Of a stretch of DNA of 22,500 bases, positions 1 to 11,521 are shown one piece after another; position 1 is the first letter of the stretch; each line of letters begins with the position of its first letter. Position numbers and translations under genes: made by a program. Source of the stretch: Sphaeroforma sirkka (taxonomy: Eukaryota; Opisthokonta; Ichthyosporea; Ichthyophonida); NCBI GenBank assembly GCA_001586965.3, contig LUCW03000154.1, positions 80,001 to 102,500 of the forward strand. Reading direction: 5' to 3'. The notes below the pieces were generated by a model. It did no database searches, was not told the origin of the DNA, and saw only the letters and a program-made list of their open reading frames with translations.

Positions 1-225
1 ACTTGATTCTATGCGTAAATCCATTGCATAATCAACAATTAAGTTTGAATCGGTACACTTTTTCTACCAGTCGCAGTAGCATCACGATAACACCCGTAAG
101 TTGCATCCCCACTACAAGCTAGAAACAGACCAGCCAAACTCCATAGCGTGCATTTTCCACTCACACGATACAGCAGGCAAGACGTTACTTGCAGCTATTG
201 TTGCATGGTAAGATACTATACATAC

Positions 226-1849
226 CCCTGAGATGAGACGGGCAGCCTCGGAATCACCCTCAGCACGGATAATCTCAGCCAACTGCTCTTGTTCAGCCTT
301 CTCTACAACGAAACGCGCGCGCTCAGCTTTTTGTTGTTCGACCTGGATTGCAAAGCGAATACAGTCACCGTGTGAGCTCACATTAAGAATATCAACGCAA
401 TATAATGCACATATTGGGAAAATAGCAATAGAAATATCTAATTTTATGTTACACTTCGTGTCGTTACTTTTTGAATGTCAGGCAGACGGCCACTAGAGCA
501 ACTACATTCACATACAGCTACCAGCTACGAATAAGATGTCATGTTACGACCAAGACGATAGTGACATGGAAGTCAAAACCTTCGCAAGATAAGTCTTGAA
601 ACATATTTCTCTCTCCCCTGGGTTTCCAGAGAAAGCGGCTTCGGGAAATCCCATGAATGCCTCTCAGAATACCAGGGTGACCCTACAACGACACCTCATA
701 CAAAACGAGCCACTCGCTGAAATATTCGGGCTCTACAACTCTCTGTACGATAGAATTCTCTCCCTACGTATAAAGCAATCCTAAATATATACACTACAAA
801 TGTTTTAAGCCTACTAACCGCATAACATCACATCACATAGCAGCCCAAAAATAAATACCTGCTTCATTTCTACGGCTTGGGTAAACTCGCGTCCGAAAGT
901 CAAGTGCGTGATGGAAATGTCGTCACAGGCGATGTCGAACTCGGCCGCACGGCGGATAAGACCAGAACGCACACGCTGAGATACCAACTCACGCTGTGTG
1001 ATAAGCTCTCCAGCATCGAATTGGGCCTGTGTTAGGTATATGGGTAGGTATATGATACTTTAACTTCACAACACTCGATAGGACAGCGTATACAAAATAA
1101 ATATCAAATATATAATAACAGATGTCACCGAATGATCCGAGGACAGGAATGAGATCACATAGGGTCGAACAAAAATGATACAATACATACCACAACGGAC
1201 TTCAGAACTTCGTTTCCAATGGATGGCAGCACTCGCTCATCGTAGTCTACACCGATCTCAGAGTATATACGGGGAAGTGAGGCTTCCTTGGGTCTGTGCA
1301 GAATACGCAGAGATATGTTGACCATCTGCAAATCTGTTGTACAAAGCAACAAGCACGTGAGTATGTGTATAGTATGTGTGCCTAGTAACTGCGGGTTATA
1401 TTCCGAACTAACTGGATATCACCAATATACTTCGCGACATAATGTTATCACCAATTTTACGAGAGCTTATTAATGTATCGATATAACAGAATGACAAAAA
1501 CATAGATAGTTAATGCCGTTGAAATGTTAATAATCGAAGTTGTTATGCCCTGGGTTTCCAGAGAGAGCGGCCTCGGGAAATCCCATCAATGCTTCTCAGA
1601 ATACCAGGGTGACATGAGAACACATAAAATAGCACTTACTATTCGTTATCAACACATACCTGCAGATAGATCAAGACATATCTATAACTACAGCCGTATT
1701 GTTCAACAAAAACATCTAACCGTAAACCAGTGAACATAGATGTCTCTCAATAAAATGTATATAGATGTGTATCTGTATATATGTAAACTAATCCGCATTG
1801 TACATACAGTCACATGCCCTTTGCATCGAAAACTGAGACATTTCTTACT

Positions 1850-1902
<53 letters not shown>

Positions 1903-2855
1903 AATCTACGACCGTTGTAATACAGACATGTATACACGTACAACCATTAAACGTGAAGATGTGTAATATTCAAAATAAATCCATTTATGACTCGCACAGT
2001 TTGCAAAAAAAGAACCATATAGAATCAGAAAACGGAAGACATGTTCCGTATTGAAAAAAAACCAAATTTACTAATTTAAGACCGCACTATACACGTCTCC
2101 ACATACCCTTGGAACCAGTAAACGTGGAGATGTTCCTTGGTCGAGTTCGGCAGTCGAAGATGATGGGTCTTTGTAGCCAGGGCACAATGAAGTGGGTTCC
2201 CTCTCCGTGCACTTTCTGCTTCACACCCGAAAATCGATCATAGATGATCGCACGATGACCAGCATCAACTGTTTAGTATTAAAATTCGGATAGAACTTTT
2301 TAACAGACGAGTACAACACTCCGTATATATTACAGCTTAGCAAAATATTTTACCTCATGTATACGCTTGTAAAAGCGTTATTGAAGTAGCGTGTCGTCAG
2401 TGTCTATCACGTAGACCTTATGCGAGCCATAGGATGGTCAGTGGTAACGCGATGCTTACTGATACATCCATTGCATATATTTACGTTAATCTCAATTGTT
2501 CTGTATACAGTGACCTTACAAGAACGCGCTACATCCGAGGTATATTCATGTCCTCGAAGTCCTTGTTACCACAAGTAAGCGATTCACCACTAAACCAACA
2601 GCTCTAGGTGCGATTCTGTTTTTGCAATTCCTGATAGAAAATTTCAGCGCCAAAGAAACCATATAAGCGCATTTACGTTGTAAAGGCGTAGCATACGCTA
2701 CTTATGACGCTCGTTGTTGCATGCAGACAAGCTGACCTGCAGACCTGCAGACACATACCGTTATATAGAGCGCTGTTTCCAACACCACCAACTACGGCGA
2801 CAGCAAGGCCGAGCTTGCCTACGGATTCCAATAGTTTAGCTGCTTGTGCTGCCAT
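226..2855 (-). CDS. PHB1: Prohibitin 1, five exons, 3' end beyond the window
   Basis: Exons, read on the - strand: 2855-2759, 2268-2107, 1333-1191, 1026-859 and 342-226. Together they give 687 bases, 229 codons, and the phases (1, 1, 0, 0) agree at every junction. The protein starts [20 protein letters not shown], the N-terminal hydrophobic anchor of PHB1, then [28 protein letters not shown], the [10 protein letters not shown] motif near residues 115-125, [18 protein letters not shown], and the coiled coil with [13 protein letters not shown] and [11 protein letters not shown]. In animals and fungi PHB1 forms a ring with PHB2 in the mitochondrial inner membrane, stabilising respiratory proteins and regulating m-AAA protease. 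[13 protein letters not shown] after a short N-terminus identifies PHB1 rather than PHB2. Human PHB1 has 272 residues, so about 45 C-terminal residues are missing. Nothing in 1-225 reads as the GLIELR segment, so the final exon probably lies left of the window. It is divergently transcribed from CCT5. Confidence 0.95.
616..681. repeat. 66-base fold-back element, copy A (PHB1 intron 4)
   Basis: This copy matches 1548-1613 at 62 of 66 positions without gaps, and the flanks do not match. The ends are imperfect inverted repeats, CCCTGGGTTTCCAGAG against CTCTCAGAATACCAGGG. The centre holds GGGAAATCCC, a short palindrome. It lies within the intron 343-858 of PHB1. It could be a miniature transposon, a SINE fragment or a structured RNA. 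No other copy is visible in the window. Confidence 0.85.
1548..1613. repeat. 66-base fold-back element, copy B (PHB1 intron 2)
   Basis: Second copy of the element at 616-681, in the same orientation, differing at four positions. It lies within the intron 1334-2106 of PHB1. The similarity starts and stops sharply at CCCTGGG and CAGGGTGAC. Confidence 0.85.
1855..1894. repeat. (TA)n microsatellite
   Basis: About 20 uninterrupted TA units lie in PHB1 intron 2. It is a simple-sequence repeat with no further inferred function. Confidence 0.95.
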
Positions 2856-3699
2856 GGTGTATAGTATGAGTATGTTATGTGTACTGTATCAACAACCGGC
2901 TGTGGGTGCGTATGTGTACGTATCCAAAAGCAGTGTGTTGCTGTTAACTTTTTTTGTCCGTGCCGAGTTTCAGGTGTGTGTCGATTGTCGAATACTATAT
3001 AATCGTTTGCCCCCAGGCAAGTCAAAGTCCACGCGATGAGTGTCATGATTCTCACACAACTCATAGCCCCATTCCTAAATTCGTAGGTATTGAAATCGGG
3101 ATTCGGAACACCAAATTTGATTGTCATCAGGTACTCCTCATAAACATGTTTAAACGCAATTTTCGCCGTGGGCACTACGAATTAGGACAAATAGTATCAG
3201 ACCGAATGTAAAAATCTAAGGTGAACTCCGAATTTTAGAACAAAAGCCAAAATAAAAATAGGATGTTCGCGTATTTCTCTCACTTTATTGCAGAGTAAAT
3301 ATACAATAAAAACCAGTCTATGTATGTCGTAAATATTTACGACATTGATAATTTGCGATATATTGGAGGTCTTCGCCTGCTCCGTGACAGGCGCGTGGTG
3401 TACTTTGTGTCACTTCCCTTTGTGTAGAAACAATCACAACACTTTTAGACACATACCAACCAACTACGTATAAGCGCATATAGAGGAAGCATTAACAAAG
3501 AAGCTGTCCGTATATACGCTTAGCTAATACCTATAGGTGATTGTATATAGTGTTGGTATACATTTAGGTGATTGTATATATATAGTATTGCTATACATTT
3601 GGGTGATTGTATAAAGTATTGCTATACATTGGGTGATTGTATATAGTATTGCTATACTTTTGGGTGATCGTATATAGTATATACATCTAACGCGACATC
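2856..3699. promoter_or_regulatory. Head-to-head PHB1/CCT5 intergenic region, probable divergent promoter
   Basis: The start codons of PHB1 (- strand, 2855) and CCT5 (+ strand, 3700) are 844 bases apart with no convincing gene between them, so promoter elements of both genes must lie here or in unseen 5' exons. The right-hand part is a minisatellite (3535-3688). An unsupported - strand open frame at 2819-3175 is discussed under findings. No canonical TATA box at a convincing distance stands out for either gene. Confidence 0.6.
3535..3688 (+). repeat. Minisatellite of about 31 bases, five copies, next to the CCT5 start
   Basis: Units begin at 3535, 3566, 3601, 3631 and 3662, each starting RGGTGATYGTATA and mostly ending GCTATACATTT, with lengths of 27-35. 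Units 2-4 contain TATAG-TATTG-CTATA or a close variant, a 5-base stem with a 5-base loop. The array ends 11 bases before the CCT5 ATG, so it occupies the core promoter or 5' UTR. Confidence 0.9.
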
Positions 3700-6600
3700 A
3701 TGAGCTTGGTATATGACGAATATGGCCGCCCTTTCATCATAATCCGTGATCAGGAGCAGAAGAAGCGCTTGACGGGTTTGGATGCACAAAAGGTAGGTTT
3801 TTTTTATGTCAAAGTTACAACAAGACCTGTGACCTGTGATGCACAGTGTACGTGGACATATTTCGTTGTGTCGGTTATGTTTTGGCTTAAGCAGTGCGAT
3901 AACTTATAATGCATCGCAAATAGCGCGTTGTTTGAAGTACACATGCATATGGGGTCAAATTAAGGTATCTATGTGGTCGGTTAGTGAACGTTTACAAGTA
4001 CTATATCAATATCGAAGATCGACCATACTACTCAGGTCGATCAGAATGGAAAGAAAAGCTTTGCTGTGCTGTAGCCTGCGAGTCTGCTCGCGTACAGCCA
4101 AACTGTTGGTCAAATAGTGGAACATATAGGCATCTACGAGTGAAATACATCCTAGTATGGTCAGACACCTGTCACTCCGTATCAGATCCCATATATATTC
4201 GCTACAATCCACACTCTTTCTGGCAAATAGAGACAATGAGTATCTATCATGCCAATGACAATATATGATATAACACAATGCTTCTTCGTGCACCTGTTGC
4301 TTCCCTCTAAAGTCTTCTTTGCTTACGTCTAAAAATACATACTTTTGTGTTTTGTTCACGTGATCATGTTGAATAGGTTTTGGATAATGTGTGCACTAGT
4401 AGACGCCTTGAAATCAGCTTATTTCGAAGACCTATTGGTGACAGCCATATACTTCCTTTCTAATGTTGATGATAACAATATTCAATTTCATACCATTGCA
4501 TGCCTGTCATAAACCTGTAACCTGTGCACTCAATATGCATGCTCATTGGTATAAATCGGCGTAGACACCTTCACTCTGGATGAATAAAGGGCTGATAGAG
4601 TTCGTCGTGCCATAATATATTAGTTGAACTATAGTATCCACAACTGTTCTGGATTCATCATGGTGTGGATTCTCTATTTATAAGTCGTTGGTAGTGAGCT
4701 GTATGCCATCCTCTTGTGTGTATATCAAGATTTCTATCAACGTCATGCCATTTTATAATTAAGGAAAGAGCGTAGTGTGAACATGGACTGTGAGCAGTCG
4801 TAGTTGCATTGTTTTCCTATCGTGATTGTCATTTAACGATTACGTAGACAGCATGATCACTGTATCGGGATAGGAGTATAGTGCAAGATGGGGGGGCTAA
4901 GCAGTACTGTGTCTACGTTTGTTATTATAGACTTTTAAGGTATATCGGGCTCCATTCGGTACCCCGAGTTGTTTTGACATAGTCGCATCTAGCTTTTGTC
5001 CCATCCTGCTCTATTCTCGTGTGTTCGTCTAGCTTTTGCCCCATCCTTGTGTGTTCATTAGATTTTGCTTCATTCTCGCGTGTTCGTCTAGCTTTTTCCC
5101 CATTCTCGTGTGTTTATCTAGCTTTTGCCCCATCCTCGTGTACTGCCGCGTATCTGCTAAGCAAGTCAAACAGTACAGTGTCCACTTTTCTCGTGCTACT
5201 TTTGTGCACTGGTAGCGTTAATTGTACACGCACAATCCGCGACCACGACATACTTCGTTCTACTTGTGTATGCTGCTGTCCTTCATTTACGGATATATAT
5301 AACCGTTATATGCAGTGCACCCTCATGATGGTACGGGAGATAACATAGTAGTAATATACCGAACTTAGTAGTATTATACAGTTGCATTACAATTACTCTA
5401 TACCTCTGGTCCTTGTGCACTGCTTACGTGTGCTCCTCTGTTTGTCTAGATGTCTTATCACTGGTGAATGCGCACCCATATGTATGCCAGTATTCCATAC
5501 TCGACACACCCGCACGGGATTTGGGGCGTAAAGTTACCTGTGACTTATAAGTAGTAACTCTATCTCTTGATTTGCAGTCACATATCATGGCCGCTCGAAG
5601 TGTGGCTGGTATCCTGCGTACGTCATTGGGTCCTAAAGGCTTGGACAAGATGATGGTCAGCTCAGATGGAGATGTGACGGTTACAAATGATGGTGCTACC
5701 ATCCTGAAGAAAATGGTATGGGTATTAAGGCTCGTGCTGGTTTCGTTGAGTGATGGTTTAGTACAACTTCGAGACGTTGGATTAAATAGTTTTTCTTTTG
5801 AATGGTTAGTATTGTCTGTGTGCTTTTGTTTCCTGGCAAGTCTTGCAGTGTAATGTGAGTCCACGAGCGGCGTCTGCATTCGTGCACGTACTCATGGATC
5901 CATCTGGGCACACGCTGATCACAGGACGTAAATAACCAAATCGCGAAACTACTGGTGCAACTGTCGACATCACAAGACGACGAGATTGGCGACGGGACGA
6001 CGGGGGTGGTGGTGCTGGCTGGAGCACTATTAGAACAAGCAGAGTCTCTTCTGGACAGAGGAATACACCCAATCCGTGTGGCTGATGGGTTCGAAATGGC
6101 GGCGAAGATTGTGAGTGATCACCTAGATAGCATCTCAGATACAATTAAGATAGATGCAGTGGAGAAGGAACCGTTAGTAAGTGTTGCCATGACGACGCTG
6201 GGATCTAAGATCGTCAACAAATGCCATAGACAGATCGCCGAGATCGCGGTAGACGCGGTGTTGTCGGTCGCGGATTTAGAACGAAAGGACGTAGACTTTG
6301 AATTAATTAAGCTGGACGGGAAGACGAGCGGCAAGATGGAGGACACACAGTTGGTGCACGGTGTTGTAATCGACAAGGACTTTTCACACCCCCAGATGGT
6401 ATGTAGCTTTAAATTTATCTTTATCATAACCGCGTAGGGTAGTATGCTGAAAAGTCGACAGAATTTTTATAGATATGGGAGTGTTTGTTATCTGAAAGTG
6501 CAGTGCTCTTTGTCTGATATGTACATTCTACGGAGCGACTTTTGTTTTGTGTTTTTTCTGTTCACACGCCACGGGGTATAAGCGAGTGCTGCTGAGAGAA

Positions 6601-7172
6601 GCTTGTCCGTATGTGTACACTACAAGTAGTTATCTAAATGTAGTCTTCGTTTGGTTGGATAGAAGTTATGTGTATGTAAAGCTCTACGGGGTACAAGCGA
6701 GTGCTGCTGGGAGAAGCTTGTCCGTATGTGTATACTACAAGTAGTTGTCTAAATGTAGTCTTTGTCTGGTTGGATAGAAGTTATGCGTATGTAAAGTCTT
6801 AGGATATGTTCTCCTGTCGTCGATTGTACATACAGCATGTGTCAGTAACGTACCTGTGTGTTTGTGATCCCATGCGAAATAGACATTTTCTGTGCTACAC
6901 AGTAGCATGTGCTCATGCGATGGTGGGTCCATGGCTGTCGTTTTGAATAGTGATGATCTCTTTTTGAAGACAGCATCATTTATGGTGGCTTCGAGAGTTC
7001 GTTCCCACATTAACGCGTGCGCATGAGCAACCGTAGCAGGTTTTACCACAACAGATGTGTTCCTTTTTTCTATGTCGCTGTGTGAGTGTGTGTGTGCAGC
7101 TGTCTACAGTGCATCATCCTCGTCACTGTTACCCACACCCAATTACTTGTTCTTTGTGCATATGTATATGTA

Positions 7173-7203
<31 letters not shown>

Positions 7204-9708
7204 TTATTTTGCATTCACTCAAGTTTATTCATACCCATACACCTACAGCCCAAGGAAGTACGTGATGCCAAGATCGCCATCCTGACCTGCCCTTTCGAGC
7301 CTCCTAAGCCCAAGACAAAGAACACGCTCACAGTGTCGTCTGCCGCAGATTACAAAGCGCTGCAAGAGTACGAACGCGAGAAGTTCGAGGAGATGATCAA
7401 CGACTGTAAGAAGGCTGGTGCGAATTTAGTTATATGTCAGTGGGGCTTCGATGACGAAGCTAACCATTTGCTTCTGCAGAATAAGCTACCCGCTGTGCGC
7501 TGGGTGGGAGGACCTGGTAGGTAGAGTGCGTGTGGTGATGTACAGCATGTCGGTGTGTCAGTTCTGCATGTCCGTGCCTGAAGACTCTTGAATATTTTGC
7601 TTACTTTTTGGTGTATATGTATCGGATCAATATGTTTGATGTGCATATACATGTCTTGTGAAGTGCCTTCTAGTGTGTGCTATATGCTGTACCATAGATT
7701 TTGCGTGTTCGTTGTTTGTCTTACACGGTGAAGTGACACACAACACTAAGCCTTCTTTCTGTTGTGCGCCTGGTCTACAATGATAGTCGAATCGATAGGA
7801 AACCTCAATCGCGGAAGGCGTTAAGGTTGATTTTGATATATTTTCCAAGTCGATATGGCTATCTGGGTCAGCACGTATACTTAGACTTTTTGAAAGGCAT
7901 TGAATGTACAATGATTAATCATGTTCCTTCACCTAATGATATTTTGGTCTGCCATTGTCTGCAAAATATGCCCACGAGGTGTCTCTTGTTGTTGTAGTAC
8001 GGTGATGATATTCTCTCTGCTCTCATGATAATGCAATTTGCCATACGAATACATAGTACATTCGTATGCTTTGTCCTAATAAGGCCAGGACCGTTTTCTC
8101 ACATCTTCGTAGCTATAGCGCTGTCTGTCTGCATATGCGGGCTGATGTCTATCGCTATTTGTGTTCGACTACCAATTTCCCTTGCATATATTAGAAGGTA
8201 CTACACCCCTCTCAGTGTCACAATATCTCGGACGTATTGACAATAGTATACGTCGACTCAGCAAATACGAATCCATGCGTCTCTTGGATTGTGAAATTGT
8301 ACAAGGCTGACAAATACTTGCCATCGCACTTTTTCACACTCGGAACTAATTCAGAAATCGAATTAATTGCCATCGCCACCGGGGGGCGCATCGTGCCGCG
8401 CTTCAGCGAACTCACAGCCGAGAAGCTGGGGTCAGCTGGGCATGTGCGGGAGATGGTTTTCGGAACATCCAAGGAGCGTATGCTGGTGATTGAGGAGTGT
8501 GCCAACTCGCGGGCCGTAACCATCTTCGTACGCGGTGGTAACAAGATGGTGATCGAGGAGGCGAAGAGAAGTATCCACGATGCCCTGTGTGTGGTGCGCA
8601 ATCTGGTCAAGGACAATCGTATTGTCTATGGCGGCGGTTCTGCGGAGCTTTCCTGTGCGCTCAAGCTCCAGGAGGAGGCTGACAAGGTGTGTGTTTCGTT
8701 ATAGCTGCATGTTTTGGCCTCTATTGTGGGTCACTTCATTTTCGTTTCGGCGTATTGTGTAGATTGCTGTATTATTGTAATCTCGAATTCACTTCTCAGC
8801 AGCTTCCTTGCATGTGTTGCACCTTCAAACAACATATGTGCAAGGCCATGAGTGCCTATGTTTTGCTTTTAAGACGATATTTCTGAAGTCTGTGCAGAGA
8901 CAGTTGAGCTGCACCATTTGCTGAGCGTGCCCATCATCTGAGAATGCTCATTTCTTGCATCATCGTCACAGATCTCGAATGTAGAGCAGTACGCGTTACG
9001 CGCCTTCGGAGACGCGTTAGAGGCTATTCCTATCGCGTTGGCGGATAACTCTGGTCTTGCTGCAATTGGGCTTATTGCTGACATCAAATCCCAACAAGTG
9101 GCTCAGAATAATCCTCGTCTGGGAGTGGACTGTATGCAGAACGGCAGTTACGGTATGTTTGCTTGTATCATGAGCTCGGCAATCTACACAGGATTGATCA
9201 ACGTGTGATCGTTTCACGCGTCATACTGTTTTGCACGGCGTTGTTAAACGAGTATGAGTGTTGTCGCCACAAAGTTGCTGTTTGCTGCGTGTTCTGGCCA
9301 CAATGGCCAAAATAGGCGTTGGTATATTAATTCAGCTTTTGCGGCACTAAATTTTCCCAAGTACTCGAATATTATAATATTCAAGCTGTGCGCAAATCAT
9401 GTACTGGTGTTGCAAGTATGTACCGGTCGCCCACTGAAAAATCTTATAACAACATATTTTTCTTAGTACGTTGCGCGTTACATGCCCTTCATCAGTTGAG
9501 ATGCCTCAGAACCTATATATATATTGAGTCTCATTATTTCTTCACGATTATATACATTGGGTGACCACTTACAGATATGAAGGAGCACAACGTAGTAGAG
9601 ACCTTGATCGGTAAGAAGCAACAGATTATGCTTGCTGCGCAGCTGGTGAAGATGATTCTCAAAATCGACGACGTGGTGGTCCCCGTACGAAATGCTGGTT
9701 TCATTTAA
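3700..9708 (+). CDS. CCT5: T-complex protein 1 subunit epsilon (CCT5), seven exons, complete
   Basis: Exons: 3700-3792, 5578-5715, 5925-6398, 7249-7516, 8355-8686, 8972-9152 and 9575-9708; 1,620 bases, 539 residues plus stop (human CCT5 has 541). Phases 0, 0, 0, 1, 0, 1 agree throughout. The epsilon subunit is one of eight paralogues of the cytosolic group II chaperonin TRiC/CCT, which folds actin, tubulin and other proteins using ATP. Visible group II signatures are the [12 protein letters not shown] motif (46-57), VTVTNDGAT (64-72), the nucleotide-binding GDGTT (99-103), and YGGGSAE (416-422). Epsilon-specific stretches include the N-terminal [43 protein letters not shown] and LIGKKQQI. The start follows the usual short epsilon N-terminus. 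After KIDD the tail reads [11 protein letters not shown], unlike typical epsilon tails. An alternative last intron is discussed under findings. Confidence 0.96.
4986..5142 (+). repeat. Minisatellite of about 30 bases in CCT5 intron 1
   Basis: Five imperfect direct copies have the core TCTAGCTTTTGCCCCATCC followed by TCGTGTGTTCG, with units of about 28-40 bases. They lie inside the 1,785-base first intron (3793-5577). The long open frame running through them is a by-product of the repeat. Confidence 0.85.
6571..6800 (+). repeat. 115-base tandem duplication in CCT5 intron 3
   Basis: The copies 6571-6685 and 6686-6800 align without gaps, both beginning ACGGGGTAYAAGCGAGTGCT. They differ at ten positions, three of them at the right-hand boundary, and every difference is a transition. 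They lie within the intron 6399-7248. Confidence 0.92.
7180..7204. repeat. (TA)n microsatellite near the CCT5 intron 3 acceptor
   Basis: A short run of alternating A and T lies about 45 bases upstream of the acceptor CAG at 7246-7248. Confidence 0.9.
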
Positions 9709-10394
9709 ATATAAATATTGTCACTGAATTTCAAATATACCTGCCAGAGTACTATACACTGTTTCGGCACTAGGCTAAGCCAATACGGGTTGATCGTGAT
9801 TCGATAGTATAAGACACTTACCTCGAAAGATGGCTATACCTTCCTCAATAGGAACTCAACTGTGATGGCTTTGGATTGTAGTCGATGTATGTTTCTCAGG
9901 TTGGGCTTGAGTAATATACTTACCTTTGTACCAACCCGATGTGCATGGGAACATTAAGATTTAACCGGCGCGTCTGGAGCTTGCTATCTGCATATACTGT
10001 GATAGTTCTGTACTGCTATTGGTCGTGTCATCATCAAAATACTGTGAAAACAAGTATTGCATTTATAAGGCGGCGCATACGTCCCTGAAAATGCTGAAAG
10101 CGTTCCCTTTTCGCATGTTGTTATTATTATAGAGCAAATTTTCTTCATATTTACTTCAGGCAAACTGGTTGCCAAACTATTGTCGCTGTATATACCTGAA
10201 AAGAGTGCATTTACGAATAAACTGGCCAGATCTAGTATAAACAACCCAACACAAGATGCACTGTATATGACCCTTGGAATCTACACGGTACAATCTTCTA
10301 GCAGTAAGCGGCTGCCGTTTTGACTGGTTGCAAGACCGCAGCACAAGGAAAGTCAATATACATGGCGTATTCGCTCTGGATATTGGCATTAGAA
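9709..10394. other. No gene identified downstream of CCT5
   Basis: This is the CCT5 3' flank. The longest open frames, both on the - strand (9984-10244 and 10177-10404), have no recognisable domain and overlap in different frames. A polyadenylation signal cannot be assigned with confidence. Confidence 0.6.
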
Positions 10395-11272
10395 AACGCA
10401 TCAAGCCCTATTAGTTTTATCACATCCAGTCCTATAAGTTTTCCCACATCAAGTCTTGATAGCTTTAACGCATCATTCCTTATTTGTTATGTTCCATCAA
10501 GTTTTTTTTAAGTTTTTTGTTTTTTTTTAAACAAATTAAACCTTATTAGTTATCCCCTTTGATAGCAATATTAGTCTAAACGCATCAAGCCATTTAGTTT
10601 TTACGCGTCGTGTATCATTTGATTTCCCCATTTGACGCATTGCTAGTTTCAATGCATCAAGCAGTTTTTTTTTAGCGCATCAAGCATTATTTGATTTAAC
10701 GCATCAAGCCTTAATAGTTTTAATATCTGAACCCTTTATAAGTTTTCCGCATTAAAAGCATTATTGGCGTAAACGCGTCAAGCCATTTTAGTTTATACGC
10801 ATCGTATATTATTTGTTTTCTCTATTTAAAGCGTTACTAATTTTAACTCATTACGACTTATTTGTTTTGGCGCATGAAGTCGTATCAGTGTTCGCCATTT
10901 AAAGCGCTATGACCTACAACAAAAACTCATTTAGTATTCGACATTTGCAACGTTTTTGTTTTAATCGCATCAAGAGATATTAGCAGCATTGCTAGTATCA
11001 ATGCTTCAAGCTCTTTTGTTTATTTTAACGCATCGTTCGTTTGTACGTCTAATTCGTTTTAACGCATCAAGCCTAATAGTTTCAACACATCACCGTATTA
11101 ATTTTCCTCGTTCGAGGCATTATTAGTAATAACTCGTCAAGCATTGTTGGTTCTAATGCATCGCGGATTATTAGTCCTTCTTAATTTCAACACCTCAAGC
11201 CTCAATTAATAGTTTTCCTCATTTGAAGCCCTATAATTTTTACGCTTCAAGCTCTTAGTTTCAACGCATCTA
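10395..11272 (+). repeat. Degenerate 24-base satellite, block 1
   Basis: Repeated variants of AACGCATCAAGCC followed by TTATTAGTTTT alternate irregularly with CCCCATTTGAAGCGTTATT. About 14 copies of the TCAAG core are recognisable. The units are strongly diverged, with indels, and the + strand is T-rich. No tract codes for a continuous protein. Confidence 0.9.
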
Positions 11273-11521
11273 CTATGTGCGGAACATTCTGGAATAGAAA
11301 TGAGTGCTGTATGTTAAAAAGTGATCGACGATCAAAGTGATAAGTCTACGAATTGAATATGACACAACTTTCAGATGTTGTAAATGTATACGACATAAGC
11401 TAGGCAACGTGATGATTAAAAACATTCTTTTAGCCAGCCATTAAGTAAAGAACTTAGAGGTGAGCTTATTGAGAGATAACGATGGTAGTAGAAAGTAATA
11501 CAGACTATGAGGTTCGATAAG

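Noticed and set aside
616..1613. Reading the 66-base element as a fragment of 5.8S rRNA
   Set aside because: Only about 13 bases (CACCCTGGTATTC on the - strand) resemble it. The rest does not follow, so it is kept only as a weak alternative.
2704..3211. Two overlapping + strand frames opposite the PHB1 start region
   Set aside because: They lie opposite PHB1 exon 1 and the spacer, share no frame with each other and show no domain.
5019..5348. 110-codon + strand frame rich in C, S and F that looks like a secreted peptide
   Set aside because: It lies inside CCT5 intron 1 and its regular pattern comes from translating the 30-base minisatellite.
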